DNA of 64,000 nt from Dromaius novaehollandiae (GCF_036370855.1 NC_088130.1:14599543-14663542), one strand, 5' to 3'. Shown: positions 45,885 through 58,600, numbered from the stretch's first letter. Translations and numbers: made by a program. Notes: generated by a model not told the origin, from the letters alone.

Positions 45885-46615
45885 ATGGCTTTCATTCACG
45901 ATTGCTCAGAAGACTCTACCAAATCTGAGCTGGATTTCTTTGAAGTGTCCCTGATGCAGACCAGCATTGAGAAAAGCCTGTTTTATTGAGGTGGCTCCAC
46001 TTTCCACTATTGCAGAGTCTGCACCTCTGGCCTCTTTCATATCTGGGAATGGGGAAGATGGCATAGATCGGAACAACACTCTGCTTTATCTTTGTCACAA
46101 GACTGGAAGCTGATGGGTCCAACCTCAGTGTTGGTGAGGCCTTGGGCCTCATGAATTACCCGCTGGCCTCTATTTTCAGCCAGTTGGACGTGTTGCTGGG
46201 GGACCGACTGAAAAGCCGGAGCAACAGATGTTATTTCTACCGTACATTCATTGAGTTGCTTCTCAATTACAGTCATGATACGCTGTACACACACTTCTCC
46301 ACAGGGCTGTTCTACAAAGACATGGCCGGGCAGCAGGAAGCGGTCATGCTGGATGGTGTTGGGAATCAGGAGTTTAGGCAACACTCGGCTCTGACAGCCC
46401 AGACTAGGAGGATCAAACTATTGGGCCCCCTCCACAGTGATCTGCTCTTTCAAGACAAGCTTTTGTTGAACAGCGTGGATGTAAAAATTAAGCTGACGCA
46501 CAGCAAAGACAGCTTTTGTTTGATGAGCTCCCCGGTCTCAGGGGCCTGCAAGCTGGTTATTACCTATGCCTCACTGTTGGTGAAGAAAGTGAGAGGGTTT
46601 TTTCAGCAATTTTAA
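45885..46615 (+). pseudogene. Polinton/Maverick major capsid protein, truncated
   Basis: Double jelly-roll capsid protein of Polinton-like viruses, the type often annotated as F54H12.2-like in animal genomes. It starts MAFIHDCSEDSTKSELDFF (45885). Two frameshifts follow before a 158-codon open stretch (46142-46615) with NYPLASIFSQLD, YRTFIELLLNYS, FYKDMAGQ, RRIKLLGPLHSDLLFQ and VKIKLTHSKDSFCLM. All are in the order expected for the N-terminal half. It then breaks off into a T-rich repeat. The family assignment rests on these motifs; I cannot search a database. Confidence 0.82.
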
Positions 46616-47166
46616 GTATTTTTGCTGCTATAAAGCATTTTTGGAGTTTGGGCATTTGTGGAAGGTTTTTTTCAGTGTTTTTAGGCCAACACTTGTTGGC
46701 CTTTATTGGCATTTTTACGCATTTGCTGGTGTTGGCGGGGGGGGGGGGGCTGGCGTTTTTCAGCATATTTGCTGTTTTGAAACATTTTTGGAGTTTTGCC
46801 TTTTTTTGGTGTTTCCTATCTTTTTAGAGCATTTCTGAGCTTTTCAAGCATTTTTATCATTTTGATATTTTGGGGAGGTTTTTGGTCATTTTGGGGCGTT
46901 TCTGAGGTTTTCAAACATTTTTGGGTTTGGGGGAATTTTCCACCATTAATGGGCATTTTTTGAGGTTTGTTGCACTTTTTGGAGTATGACACCTTTTTAA
47001 GCATTTTCACCCTTCAAAGCATTTTTAGGCTTTTCTGGGAAGTCTTGGGCATTTTTAATTTTTTTTTCCTTCACTGGCATGTATTGGCATTTTTGAAGGT
47101 TTCCCATTTTTGGGGGCCTCTTTTGGCAGTTTTGGAGTTTTCAGTTGCTTTTAGGCATTTGTTGGT
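46616..47166. repeat. T-rich degenerate repeat
   Basis: Loose tandem units of GGCATTTTTGGAGTTTT and similar, with a G13 run at 46737-46749. It replaces the 3' half of the capsid gene. Confidence 0.7.
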
Positions 47167-47345
47167 AGTAGTACAAGGTCAACTTTTATCCAAGATGACA
47201 GGTGCCCCACCCCTACTGTCCATCACATTCCCCAGAAGTCCCTCCCCTCTTCCAGTCATGTGGTCTTTTTACTCCACCTCTTCTTGGACGTGGGGGGTGG
47301 GGGTGTCGCCATTTTACCAAAGGTAAAGGGGGTAATAGTCTGAAG
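47167..47345 (-). mobile_element. Polinton terminal region, inverted copy D
   Basis: It begins AGTAGTACAAGGTCAACTTTTATCC and is the reverse complement of the outer part of copy C: GGAGGGACTTC, CACATG and ACAAAATGGC-like boxes in reverse order. It is truncated at about 47345 by the CR1 that follows. Confidence 0.6.
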
Positions 47346-47349
47346 GCAG

Positions 47350-48180
47350 GACAAGCCTCAGCAATATTTCCACAACCTCCTGGATCCGAGTTCCTGGCAA
47401 GCAGCAAACTTCCCTAGGTGACAGGTCAGCAGACAGAGGCCTCTGTCCCCCACACCAGGGGGTCACCCACTACTAACACTCACCACTCCTCCTGGTGCTC
47501 CTGCATGGCTCAGGTTTAGCCAGCTTGGGTGCTCCATTGGACAGAGCTCCCAGCCCCTCATCAGCCACAAGGGCACTGAATCTGTTCTGCAATTGCAACT
47601 CTTGAGGTGGAGCAGGGGCCTTCCTCCCAGTGCCAGAAGTCACAAGCTTCCAGCCTTCGCCATCCTGGGAGTCTCCACTTCCCACCCAGACAGGCACAGA
47701 CTGCCTGCCCCGCCTTCAGTACAGTTGGGGGTTCAGGGTCTTGAAGCTGCAGGGTCTCAGAGAAGATCCAGTCAATCTCCTTCTCATCATCGCTGATGCT
47801 GTGCAGTCTGCTGACCTCCTCCCGCAGCTCCTTAACTTGGTGACACAGATCCTCAGTGAGCACACATCTCCTGCAGGCTAGGAGACCATCTCCTGCTGCT
47901 CCAGCCTTGGCAAGAGGCCCCAGGCACTCCCTGCATCCTGAGACCTGCAGAGGTCATTCTGCAGCTCCGTCTGGGTCAAGGTCTCGGATGTTAAAGGGTC
48001 AATGTCTCCAACAGCTGCTGGGGACCATGCCCTGTTGCATATCACAACCATTGCTGAGGATGTGTATCCTGTTATGAGCAGAGTTGCTTATGCCCTGCTG
48101 CACCAACTACTATCCCTGTTCACTACACTCTGGGCCAAGCTCTTATATAGGCCTCCCCCTAGCACTGGTTAAAAGGGTGC
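47350..48180 (-). mobile_element. CR1 LINE 5' end with promoter
   Basis: Reading down from 48180: a TATA-like CCTATATAAGAG (rc of about 48143-48154), the CR1 5' UTR (matching 63830-64000) and ORF1 (47561-47863: LCHQVKELREEVSRLHSIS). Truncation follows. It reaches further upstream than the other CR1 5' ends in the window. Confidence 0.85.
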
Positions 48181-48299
48181 TTGACCCTCCCTAATCAGGG
48201 GTCAGCTGGAACAAAACATCAAAGCTCCCTTTGATCAAAGACAGCTAACAGAGCTTGTTAGAGCTACTAGAGCTTGCTAGAAATCAAGGCCTCCTGTAG

Positions 48300-49137
48300 C
48301 TATCCTTTCCCGGTAGCAGCAGGAGCCCTCAAATTCCTTGAAAGGTTCCCAGAAGTCCCTCAGTGATTCCAGAAAAGATTCCCCGAAGATCCAGAAGCAG
48401 AGCCTGGAATCTGCTGCACCAACTGCTGCATCTGTTTGCTGCCTCCAGGAGCTATGCTCTTGTACCCGCCAAGTACAAGAAAAATTTTGATCAACTGGAG
48501 CAAGTTCAGTGGAGGGCCACCAAGACGGCAGATTGTAGCCTGTAGAATGGGAGTGAGAACTGCCATTAGGTTAAAGGTGGAGGAACTCAGGGAGGAAGAA
48601 ACACCTGGGGGGGGGGGGTGTAAAGACCATTGTCTCTGACAGCTGTTCCTCAGGGCAGCAGGGAATGCCTGGGAGCATGAGAGAGACCCAGGGTCCCTTT
48701 GCACAGTGTGATATAAGAGGCAGCAGACCTGGGCAGTGGCGGGCATCAACAGCTCCCATTCAGCAGCCTCCCAAGTGTGGAATCAAGGAGTTGAGGGTGT
48801 TTTGTGAAGAATGTGGACAGCTGTATGCTAGCTTCCCTCTTGCCCAGCTTTCTACCTGCCCTCTCAAGGCTACATCCTGAGCTGCTGGACACAGTTCTAG
48901 CTGTGAAACAAATGAGCACTGCATCGATTTTCAGCAGTGCATCATCTGAGTTCCCAGATTCCTGATGCAGTTGCATCTCTGGCTGCCAGGACTTCCCTAA
49001 GATGAAAATCAACATCGTTTCAGCCAGGAGTAGAGAATAACAGCAAGTGCATCACAAAAACATATTTTAAAATGGTAGCAAGGAGCTTTTGTAATCACCT
49101 GTTGTATTGCACTGGTGCAAGGCACCAGGGCTAGTTT
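48300..49137. other. Mixed sequence with a tiny CR1 piece
   Basis: A CR1 fragment of about 70 bp (plus strand) lies at 48468-48538 (CCAAGTACAAGAAAAATTTTGATC). A G12 run is at 48607-48618. The rest is not recognised. Confidence 0.5.
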
Positions 49138-49775
49138 TCATTATGATCCCAATAAGAAAGGCACTCAGACTCTATAAGATATTGCTTAAAATACCAGGAG
49201 CTAGCACTATAGGCAATATACTAGGAGTATAGGAAGTATACTAGCACTATAGGAAATATACTAGGAGCTAGCACTATAAGGAAAAAGAGGATGGTATAGA
49301 GAATCTTACATCCCCTCAGATGCTGGGAACCCCAAGTTGTGCAGCATCGGATGGACCTCCGGTCAGGGCACAGCATGCAGTGCAAAGCCTGTCCTTGGTG
49401 AGGTTCACCAGCATTTTGGTCTTTAGAACTCTTATAGGATTTTGTAGAAGAAAACAATTCTATTCATCATTTCTACTGTCAAGCAAAAGGATGTTCACAT
49501 GAGAACTTGCTGCTTCACTTTTAGACAAGGACATGAAGGTGGTGCAATTGCTGGTACCAAGTGAGAGCTGCCTACAGGCTCCTCCGTTACGATTAGCTGG
49601 CTAAGTTTATCCTGCGGCCAAAGGATATGTGCAGCACAGCACAAGCCTGAAGGCCAAGCTATATGTGCAACTTAGTGCAGCACAGCACAGCACAGGCCTG
49701 CGCCTACTCAGATCAATTGTTATGTGGATCACTAACTCCTCGATGTACAATAGTCTTCCAGTTAGAATCACTGCA
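49138..49775 (-). repeat. LTR-like dispersed repeat, copy 2
   Basis: Reverse complement of the repeat at 8171-8743, with moderate divergence and extra short tandem units (CTAGCACTATAGG) at about 49200-49280 that copy 1 lacks. It has TG...CA-type ends and no target duplication I can see. Confidence 0.5.
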
Positions 49776-50726
49776 CCTGTAAACCAGCAGAGCCTTTGGA
49801 TTGGCTTTGGGAGCTACTAGCTATAAAGAAGAAGACAGGGACTAGGAATGAACAGCTCTCCCCTTCTCCTTTCCCATAACCTCAGTTCTCTGATGACAGT
49901 AGTGATTCTGCTCATGTCAAATTTCATGCTAAAGCCCCTATTGACTTCAGCAGGAACAGGCTTAACCTCGCTGACCATGAGGAATCTGGGGGAACTGGGA
50001 CACTGCCTGATCTCTGGAGAACAGCATTAACCCCAGCTGTTTCCCTTTGAATAGGTGTTCAGGAAAAGACTCGACTGCCTATGTGGGTGCCTGGAGAAAA
50101 GTCAAGCTCTGCACCTGGCAGGAATGGGAATTCTTTTATCTTCTGCACTAGTGCTAGTCGGGGGGGGGGGGGGGGGGGGGGGACGGACACATTGCTGACT
50201 ACCTCTTTTTCTGCTGTGTTATTTCTCCAATGGAGGAGCCTTCTCACTCCAAGCAAAGACCCATCCAATACCAGTACTGGAGCAGGTGTGATAGTTAGGG
50301 ATTAAAAACTAAAACTGTCACAGAAACTCAACTCAGCTCCCAACTTCTGCTGGATTTCAGTGGTATTCAGTTTCCTAAGCTCAAAACCTTTCTAAAATAC
50401 TCCTTACCTGCCCACATTTCACTCAAGCCACAGGGGAGGGGAGCTGTAATTGTAGAATGGTAGCCATTTAAGTTGCCAGTGTGTTCCATCAAATACTTGG
50501 AGAGGCCAAAGCTGTCTTTAAACTTATTGAAATTTGGCCCTTTCTGCTAAAGTTGGCTAATGCTTCTGCTGTGAATCCTGGCAACTTTGGTTCTACAGTG
50601 AGTCCAGTGATTCTATAGAAAAGTACCAAATGCTACAAAATCAAATCCTGCTCAACATATTCATACATCACTTGACTGCTGCAATGAGGCAGGTGAGTAG
50701 GATTTCATCTGCTGGTGTTTGCTAGT
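49776..50726. other. Unique sequence with a G23 run
   Basis: No gene was recognised. A G homopolymer spans 50160-50182. Confidence 0.5.
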
Positions 50727-52287
50727 TCATAGGCTCATAGGATAGTTCACATTGGAAGGGACCTCAAGAGGTCTCTAGTCCAAACCTCTGCTGAAAGCAT
50801 GATCAGCTATGAGGCCAGACCATGTTGCTCAGGGCTTTATCCAGCCTGGTCCTGAAAACCTCCAAGGATGTAGACTGCACAACCTCTCTGAGCAACCTGT
50901 TCCACTGCTTGGTGAAGAAGCTTTTCCTTACATCTGGTTGGAACCTCTCTTGTTTCAACTTATGCCTGCCGTCTCTCATCCTCCTGCCATGCACCATCAT
51001 GAACAGCAAGGCTCCATCTTCTTGATAATCTCCTCGTAGGCATTGGAAGACTGCTATTAGATAGCTTTTAAACCTTCTCTTCTTCAGGCTGAACAAGCCC
51101 AGTTCCCTCAGCCTCTCCTCATAGGACATGGGCTCCAGCCCTGACCATCTTGGCGGCCCTCTGCTGAACTTGCTCCAGTTGAGCCACGTTTTTCTTGTAC
51201 TGGGGGAGGGGGGATGGGGTTGTCCAAAACTGTACAGAGTATTCTAGATGTGGTCTAATGAGTGCTGCGTAGAGGGGATAATCACTTTCCTTCATCTGCT
51301 GGCTATGCTCCTGTTAATACAACCAGGATACTGTTGGCCTCCATCTCTGCCAGGGCACACTGCTGGCTCATGTTCAGCTCGCTGTCTACCAAGATCCCCA
51401 GGGCCTTTTCAGCAGAGCTGCTCCCCAGCCAGTCAGTCCCCAGCCTGTATTGTTGCAAGGGGTTATTCCTTCCCAGGTGCAGGAGTTGGCATTTGTCCTT
51501 GTTGTATTTCATTAGGTTCCTGTCAGCATATTATGCCAGACTGTCTAGGTCCCTCTGTATAGCAGCCCTGCGCTCGTGTGTATTGGCTACCAACTCCCCA
51601 ACCCCTCCCACCAAATTTGTGCCATCTGCAAACATGATGAGAATGCACTTTGTCGCCTCCTCCAGGCCATTGATAAAGATATTAAGCAGGACAGGGCCCA
51701 GGATAGACCCCTGCAGTACCCCTCTTGTTACTGGCCTCCAGGTAGAATACGACCCATTAACCATTACCCTCTGAGCCCAATAATCCAACCAGTTCTCTAT
51801 CCATCTAGTTGTCCACACATCCAAACTGCAACGTCCTAACTTGGATGGGAGACACTGTCGAAAGCCTTCCTAAAGTTGAGGTAAATGACATCCGTTGCTC
51901 TCCCCTCATCCACAAATCCAGTCATTTCATCATAGAAGGCAATCAGGTTGGTAACACTTGATAAATCCATGCTGACTGTTCCCAATCAGCTGTTTCTCCT
52001 TCATGTACACAGAAATGGGACAACTTGTTGGTGAAGACTGAGGCAAAGAAGGCATTGAGTACCTGAAGTCTGCTTGCCTGAAATCCGGGGTGCCACTCTC
52101 CTTCCTCACTCCCCTCAGGATCTTGAACTCCACAATTTCATGGTCACTACAGCCAAGGCTGCCACTGATTACCACATCCCCAAACAGTTCTTCCTTGTTT
52201 GTGAATAGACGATCCAGCTGTGCATCACCCCTGATTGACCCATCCAGTCCCTGTAGAAGTAGAGAATCCAAGAAGTAGGCTCCCACT
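50727..52287 (-). mobile_element. CR1 LINE with internal deletion
   Basis: Reading down from 52287: endonuclease end with SDH (GCSDHEIVEF, about 52140), then a jump near 52000-52070 into the RT fingers, RT with FADG in place of FADD (about 51618-51632), the tail, and the 3' UTR to 50727. It abuts the polymerase B remnant at 52290. Confidence 0.88.
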
Positions 52288-52289
52288 TG

Positions 52290-55050
52290 CTATTCACCAC
52301 CTTGTAATGTGAGATGAATTTGAATATTTTCCATTTTGGCCACGTCCATCAGCCATTGAATAGAGAGAGTCGAATAGCTCTTTTTCCCCCGATGATAGCC
52401 ATCCGAAGGGAGGAGTGCTACTGTATTAGGTTTAAGGAACATAAACCAGTATGTGGACGTGCAAGTAGAGGCCAGCGCAGTATACTGAAAGCGATCAACC
52501 TTCACCCTTTCATCAGCCTCTTTCTCACAGAATGTGCGACGGGTCATCACCATAATCTCATTCCTGTATGAGCTGCAGGCCTCCCTCACAATTTTCGCAT
52601 CTTGCTGGCAATAGTCACTCGGTTCTTTCCACAAGTCAAAAATCTCCTGATCAGCTGTGTGCCATGCCAAGAATTGCTTGTTCTCCTCAAGCATCATGCT
52701 GTCCACCCCATAATATTCCTGCTGTGGAAGAGGGCCTACATAACTTTGATTTTCAGCAGTGTTGACAAAATAAGGGGAAATAGCCTTTGCAGCCCTCGAT
52801 ACCCAACGCTTGGGGAAGGCTGCTTGGTTTCATGGGTAAAAATTTTAAGGAGTCTATGAAACGACTACTTAGGCTGGGGACTTCTATGCACAAGTTGATC
52901 ACCTTGGGTGATTAATTGCATGCCCATTTTTTTCCTTCAGAAGGTGACTAACAACGAAGTAGCCTTTGGTCTTATGCTTTAGGAAAGTGTAAACCTAAAA
53001 CTTTGTGTCCATAAACAACTGAATAAATTCCAGGAGGCCTATGACCCTTTAAACGCTCATTCTGCTTCAATTTTCCATTCCGACCCTTCTTCTTCATCCC
53101 AAGGGGCATCCGGCGCTAACTCCATGGCAAAAATGTAATTTGGGACGTGTCCTGGTTTCCTGCATACAGTCCATGTCATAGATAATATAGCCCTGCCCTG
53201 CATCTGGATTTTTGATCACGGGCATGAAGCGCCGGTGCTGGTTTATGTTACAGATCTGCTCATAGCACGTTCCGCACTTCCAGCCTTTGCATTTGTGATG
53301 CTTTTCCACATAGGCCTTGCACTTCTCACAGAAAATCATAGCCAAACAATCACATTATTTTTTAATAGGAAGGGCCTTGTGCCTCTGTAAACATTCCCCA
53401 GACCTGCACAGCAGTCTGCAGCTAGGGCACCTTATTTTGTCACAAGTCAAGCAGAGCTGGCAGTAATATTTACAGCTATGGCCATGGTTATACAATATCT
53501 GACAAAGCTCACTGTGTTCACTGTGTAAAAGGAGGAAAGAGTCTTGTGATATCTAAGGTTGTTATTTAGCTTAAGAATCCCCCAACCCCTTTTCCCCTCA
53601 GGCAGGAGGATGACACATATATTAACGTGTAGCAGATCCTCAAAGAAGGGGCTTTCACTCGGCGTGACCTTCCTGTGCGAGCCGCAGAGCGAGAACCATC
53701 CAAAGCCAGCCAAAGCGAGAACCATCCAAAGCCAGCCAAAGCGAGAACCATCCAGAGAGAGCCGCAGAGCCAGAACACATCCAGAGTGAGCTGGAGTGAG
53801 CCGCAGAGTGAGACCCATCCAAAGCCAGCCAGAGCGAGCCACAGACCACCGCAGTTTGTCATGTTCTGTATCCCCCACTCCCAACGGCTTTTACAATAAT
53901 GATAGCCAGGCGGAAAGTCTGATCAAAACACAGCCCTCTTACTTTGTCGGAGAGTACTGACCCAGTCCAACAATTTCTCTGTGTTCACATTGCTTAAATT
54001 AATAATGGGAGAATCTGGAGAGTCATGCATGCTGATAGCATGATCACCAGGCTCAAACAATTGGCCTAAGTGGTCAAAAATTTGCTCTACAACCTGAACA
54101 AATGCTTCATAAGCTTCATGTAGCAATACTTGATCTAAATTATCAAATTTGTATTCTTCTACGTATTGCCTAGCCCCGAACCTCTGGATCGGCCATTCCC
54201 ACTGTTGCGCATGCTCCACGGAAGCCATGGGTCAGGCTGCCGCCCCCTGACCTCCCCTGCTACATTTGAGGGTGGGGGTAAAGCTGGGCTTTCAAATGCC
54301 CCCTGGGGGCTTGGGAGTGCTGCCAGTGGCCCCTCGTGGGAGACATCTGCACTGTGAACTTGTGGGGACACAACCTCTTGCTCTGCAGGGGGCTGCAGTA
54401 ACAGGGAGGTCCCTTCCAGGGGATCATCTTCTGCCCTAGTAGGACACATGTTCACTCCCCCATCAGGTTCAGAAAAGCAGTTTGCATTTGAGGGCCCTTG
54501 TGGTCCCCGTAAACCCTTCCCAACAAGATTCTTTTAGTGACGCAAAATTCATTTAGCTTTCCTAATAAGCAGTCTTCATTGTAACAGTATTTTCTGTTTT
54601 GCTAGCCTGTGAGCCAAGGCCCCAGAATTATCAGCACCACCAGCCCCTTTATGCCCTTCTTCTTGCCTGCCACTCCTCTGTACCTGATAATAATCATGGT
54701 CTTTCAGCTCTGCAACACCCCCGTTGCTCTTTCTGCCTCCCTTGTTCTTTCTGCAGTAGCTGTGGTCTCTGAGAGCAGCGGTCTGCAGCCTGAGTCCCAA
54801 AAGCCTGGGTCTTGCTGCTTCCACAGTAATCGTGGTCAAACAGGACAGCCTTGATTGCATGTTCGGTCTTCTGCCTCTTATTTGCAGATTTGACCAAAGG
54901 ATAAGGTAACACATATAGCACCAGCCTGCACCCCGTAATGATCTTACAGGTAGTTGTAAGCTCCTCCACAACCGTGGGCAAAGGGAGCTTTCCCCCCCCC
55001 GCCCTCCCTCTCTGTGGGAATCTTACCTTGAAATACAGTTTCTGATTCAT
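52290..55050 (-). pseudogene. Polinton protein-primed DNA polymerase B, copy A
   Basis: The B-family polymerase that replicates Polintons. Reading down: an upstream Pro/Ser-rich region (54.2-55.05 kb, weak); an N-terminal segment DNLDQVLLHEAYEAFVQ (about 54100-54150); LLPEGKRGWGILKLNN (about 53565-53612); a zinc-finger-like block CEKCKAYVEKHHKCKGWKC (about 53275-53331); exonuclease motif I region YIIYDMDCMQET (about 53160-53195); and exonuclease III region DYCQQDAKIVREAC (about 52574-52615). Polymerase motifs proper lie beyond the CR1 junction and are lost. A 26-bp minisatellite interrupts at 53690-53830. Stops and frameshifts are numerous. Confidence 0.8.
53690..53830. repeat. 26-bp minisatellite inside polymerase copy A
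   Basis: Units of AAAGCGAGAACCATCC plus AAAGCCAGCC are repeated, then degenerate. The second polymerase copy (60363-60420) lacks it, so it expanded in copy A only. Confidence 0.85.
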
Positions 55051-55189
55051 GGGCCCATTGGCCAGTTGTTCTGGTTCCTGTGGTCTTTTTTGGGGATCCT
55101 TTTAGGGCTTTTCCTTATTGTCCCCACGCACATGTTCTTCTGAAGTTGGTGTTTTATTCTGCCAGCTAATCACAGGGCAGTATGAAAAT

Positions 55190-55623
55190 ACAAGGGTCAT
55201 GACATTGTCAAAAATGGCAGCTCCCTGCCATAAAATGAATGCTGAAACAAAATGGTGGTCTCATGTATTTAGTGGGAGAGGATTTCCTGCTCTGACGCCC
55301 TTCCGGGGTAGGCAGGAAGGGATGGCTGGTGCTGCCAGCCAATCACAGGGCTGCCCGAGAACACGTGGGGTATGATGGTTTCAATAAATGGCAGTCAGCC
55401 AATCACAGAGCTGTATGAAAACATGTGGGTTATGGCATTCTACAAAATGGCGATCCCTGAGGTAAAAAGAGATGGAGTAAACAGACCACATGCCTGGAAG
55501 AGGGGAGGGACTTCCGGGGCAAGTGGGACATGTAATGGCCACTAGGGGCAGGGCTTCTGCTGGAAGCTGTGGGGCATGACAGCTGTCACTTCTTATCTTG
55601 GATAAACGTTGCCCTTACACTAT
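55190..55623 (+). mobile_element. Polinton terminal region, copy A end
   Basis: It holds two or more modules with CAGCCAATCACAG, ACAAAATGGCG and GGGAGGGACTTCCGGGG. It ends CTTATCTTGGATAAACGTTGCCCTTACACTATT, matching the ends at 45511 and 61210 and diverging just after. Confidence 0.65.
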
Positions 55624-58600
55624 TGAAGACCAAAATAAGAAGTCCCACAGTAAGAAGTTGGGAGGAATAAAGTTAACTGTGCACAGATTCATGGAATAGA
55701 ATTTTTCTGTGCGAGCCTTGTCATTCTGTCATTGTGTTTAGCTATAATCTATAAATGTCATATGCAGAAGCCCACACACCTAACAAGCCAAAGCAACAGG
55801 ACTGATCTGCAGAAGGCCATGACCCCCATGATCTCTAGCAGTTAATGGCAGAAGGGAGAAAAGGGTGGGATGGCAGTGGCCAGACAAAGAGGTATAAACT
55901 CTTTGCACAAACGTATACCTGAAGCGCTTCTGTTTGTATCCCAACTCACAAATGTTGTAAACTAAGCAGTGCTGAATGATGGCTAGCAGATCCATTGCTA
56001 ATATTTATCTTTGCAAGGCAGACATGCATTAAAAGAGTAGTCACCAACCCATGGCTCTTGATCTGCACAGAGCTCACAAGCCATTCAAGTAGGACTTGCA
56101 GGCTGGGGTAATCCAAACAAACCCTTGGCTGTGAAAAAAATTGGAGGTACCTTGCCAAGTCACTCTGGAACCCAACTACATGTTCCTCCCATCGTGCCAC
56201 AGAGCAATGGAAGCCTCCGGCTGCCACTATCATCTCTTGCCTGTGAACTGCTCTTGGGGCTTCCTTCCCTTCAGCTGCCCAGCTCACATAGCATGCATCT
56301 TTTGACTCATAGCAACTAAAAACAATTTGGGGGGGGCTTGTCAAACAAAGGACATTAACCACGCTGCATTAGGAATAACTACCAGCTCCATAGCTGGAAT
56401 AATGGCCATGATCTTCATATGCACTTTTGTCCTACATAATTAGGCTAAAGACATTTTTACTATACCCATAAATTTTTAATCCTTTACATTCTGATAAACT
56501 TCTGACTTCAGTAATACTTTGTGGCAGAGAGTTCTACAACCTAATTATTACTTGAGTAATATATATCTTCCTTCATCAAAATTAAGCTGAGCTTTTGAAC
56601 AAGACAGTCCTTGTATGACAACAAATAAAAGTGTGAATTTTGTAGGCTGAATGGGAGGAAAAGGCATTGTTTTCCAAACTTTCCATCCCATACTAGCTAT
56701 TCTGACTTAGTAAAGACTATATAGAAGTGCAGCCAGTCTTGCTGTTGCTGTTTGAGTTTACAAGCCTGCAAGAGATTAAAGAAGAACTCAAATTATCTGC
56801 CTTGCTGAGATGATTAATTTACCAAAGACCCTATTATCATTCCCAAAGGATTATCATTCCTAAATGTTTCAAAAACATTATGGGTAGAATCCAAAGAGCC
56901 AATTGAAAAGTCATTGAATAATAATACATCCTTTGTTTTCTACAGCTGTGCATCTGCTACTTCTGGAGAAATCATTAGGCAAATACCAACACACTGTCTT
57001 ACAGAGAATAGATTTGAGATCCCAACATTTTGCAAGCTTAAAGAAAAATAATTCTAGCTATGTGGAGCAACAGTTGCCAGTCTAGTAATGGGGGCAGAGA
57101 GTTTACTGTTCACATAGTGCTGCATTTTCCGCTTTCAGATGCTAAATCATATTCTGGAGACAACAGCATATATTTTTAACTTCTGTCCCATGGTTTCTTT
57201 TCCATGTAAACAGTTGTTCCAGTTGCTAGAAGAATGTTGTGGGGGCATGATTAGGGAAAAGTAGCTCAAAAGAGAATCTTTCCTTTTTATTGTAACCCAG
57301 ATACAGAAAAATGGAAAACTCCAGCAAGGACAGCAACAACTGTTTCCTTTACAATCCTTCTTTCTGTTTGGGTTAGGATTTGATTACTGGAGAGCCGAAT
57401 AGCCATTAAATCTTGCACTCCTGAAAATACAGCTACAATTAGCACAAATTGCATAAAGATGCTAGAGAAACGTCAGGACAAAGATGGGGAGAAAATTGTA
57501 TTGAAGAACTTCTTTCCAATTGAAAATGAAATTATTAAAGGTCTTGTGTGCTCAGAAGACGCAACATACAGAATGACAAGATGTAATCACCTGGTTTCCA
57601 TAGCAGTACAGTAAATAGAACATTCCATGCCAAACCAAGGTGAATTAACTAAAGAATATTTTTAGAGTGAAGTTCCAATACAGCAAAAAAGAGCCCTGTT
57701 TCCTCATTTTAACCTGCTACAGCATCACCATCAATATCAAAGTTTGCAGTGATAGAATTCAGTTCAGAGGATCAGCCCACGGAGGAAACCACCAACACAA
57801 TACTGCCTAAGCATTAGTGGTAGAAAGTACATCTGGAGTCTTGGATTCCATTCTGAGCTGCACAGCAGTGCCTACCCATTTCTGCAAATTGTTAGCATGA
57901 ACTGAAACAAGGACTTTTAGATCTAGAAACGTGAACTTTTAAAATTTGAGTTAAGGATCTAAGCAGAAAAATGCAGAGCTATGTAGAAATACCTGGGCTA
58001 CCAGAAGCAGAACAGGCATCTTAGCATTGCATTTTGCTTGAGTTAGGGATGGTTCCAAGTAGCTCAACATACCTCTTTTCAGAGGCACGTGCAAAGCACA
58101 GCCTAAGAGACCAGAAGCCATGACTTTGATGAAAGATAATTATGTCATCTTCTACATATGGTCTTACCCTTAGGAATCTGTTCCAGAGTAAGCATATATT
58201 ATGCAAGAATGTAACATGGACAATTTCTGCTAAAAGACAGTATGACAAAGTGGAAATGACAGTACAAAAAAAAATCAGCATTTTATTCCATCCTAAGCAA
58301 TCTCTCTCCTTCTTAAGCAATGTCCTATTAATCCATTGAAAAAACAAATAATTCCTCTAACGTAGGTATCTGAAATCCAGTTAATAAGGGATGTGCAGTG
58401 TGCAGAAATGTTAGCAGGAGTCAGACAACCGAAAGTGCAACTATTGGCCTCTGTACTTACAGCTCAGTGACAATTCCCTTTGGGTTCCGTGTGTTTTATG
58501 AGCAAGCATCACCCATCAAAACATAACTAACACTATGAATGCATGACTCACAGATGATTATGCTTGATCAACCCACACAATACAAGCTAGAAGTACTGAC

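Noticed and set aside
53447..53899. Repetitive LALAGFGWFSL-type minus-strand protein
   Set aside because: It is the translation of the 26-bp minisatellite within the polymerase remnant, not a gene.
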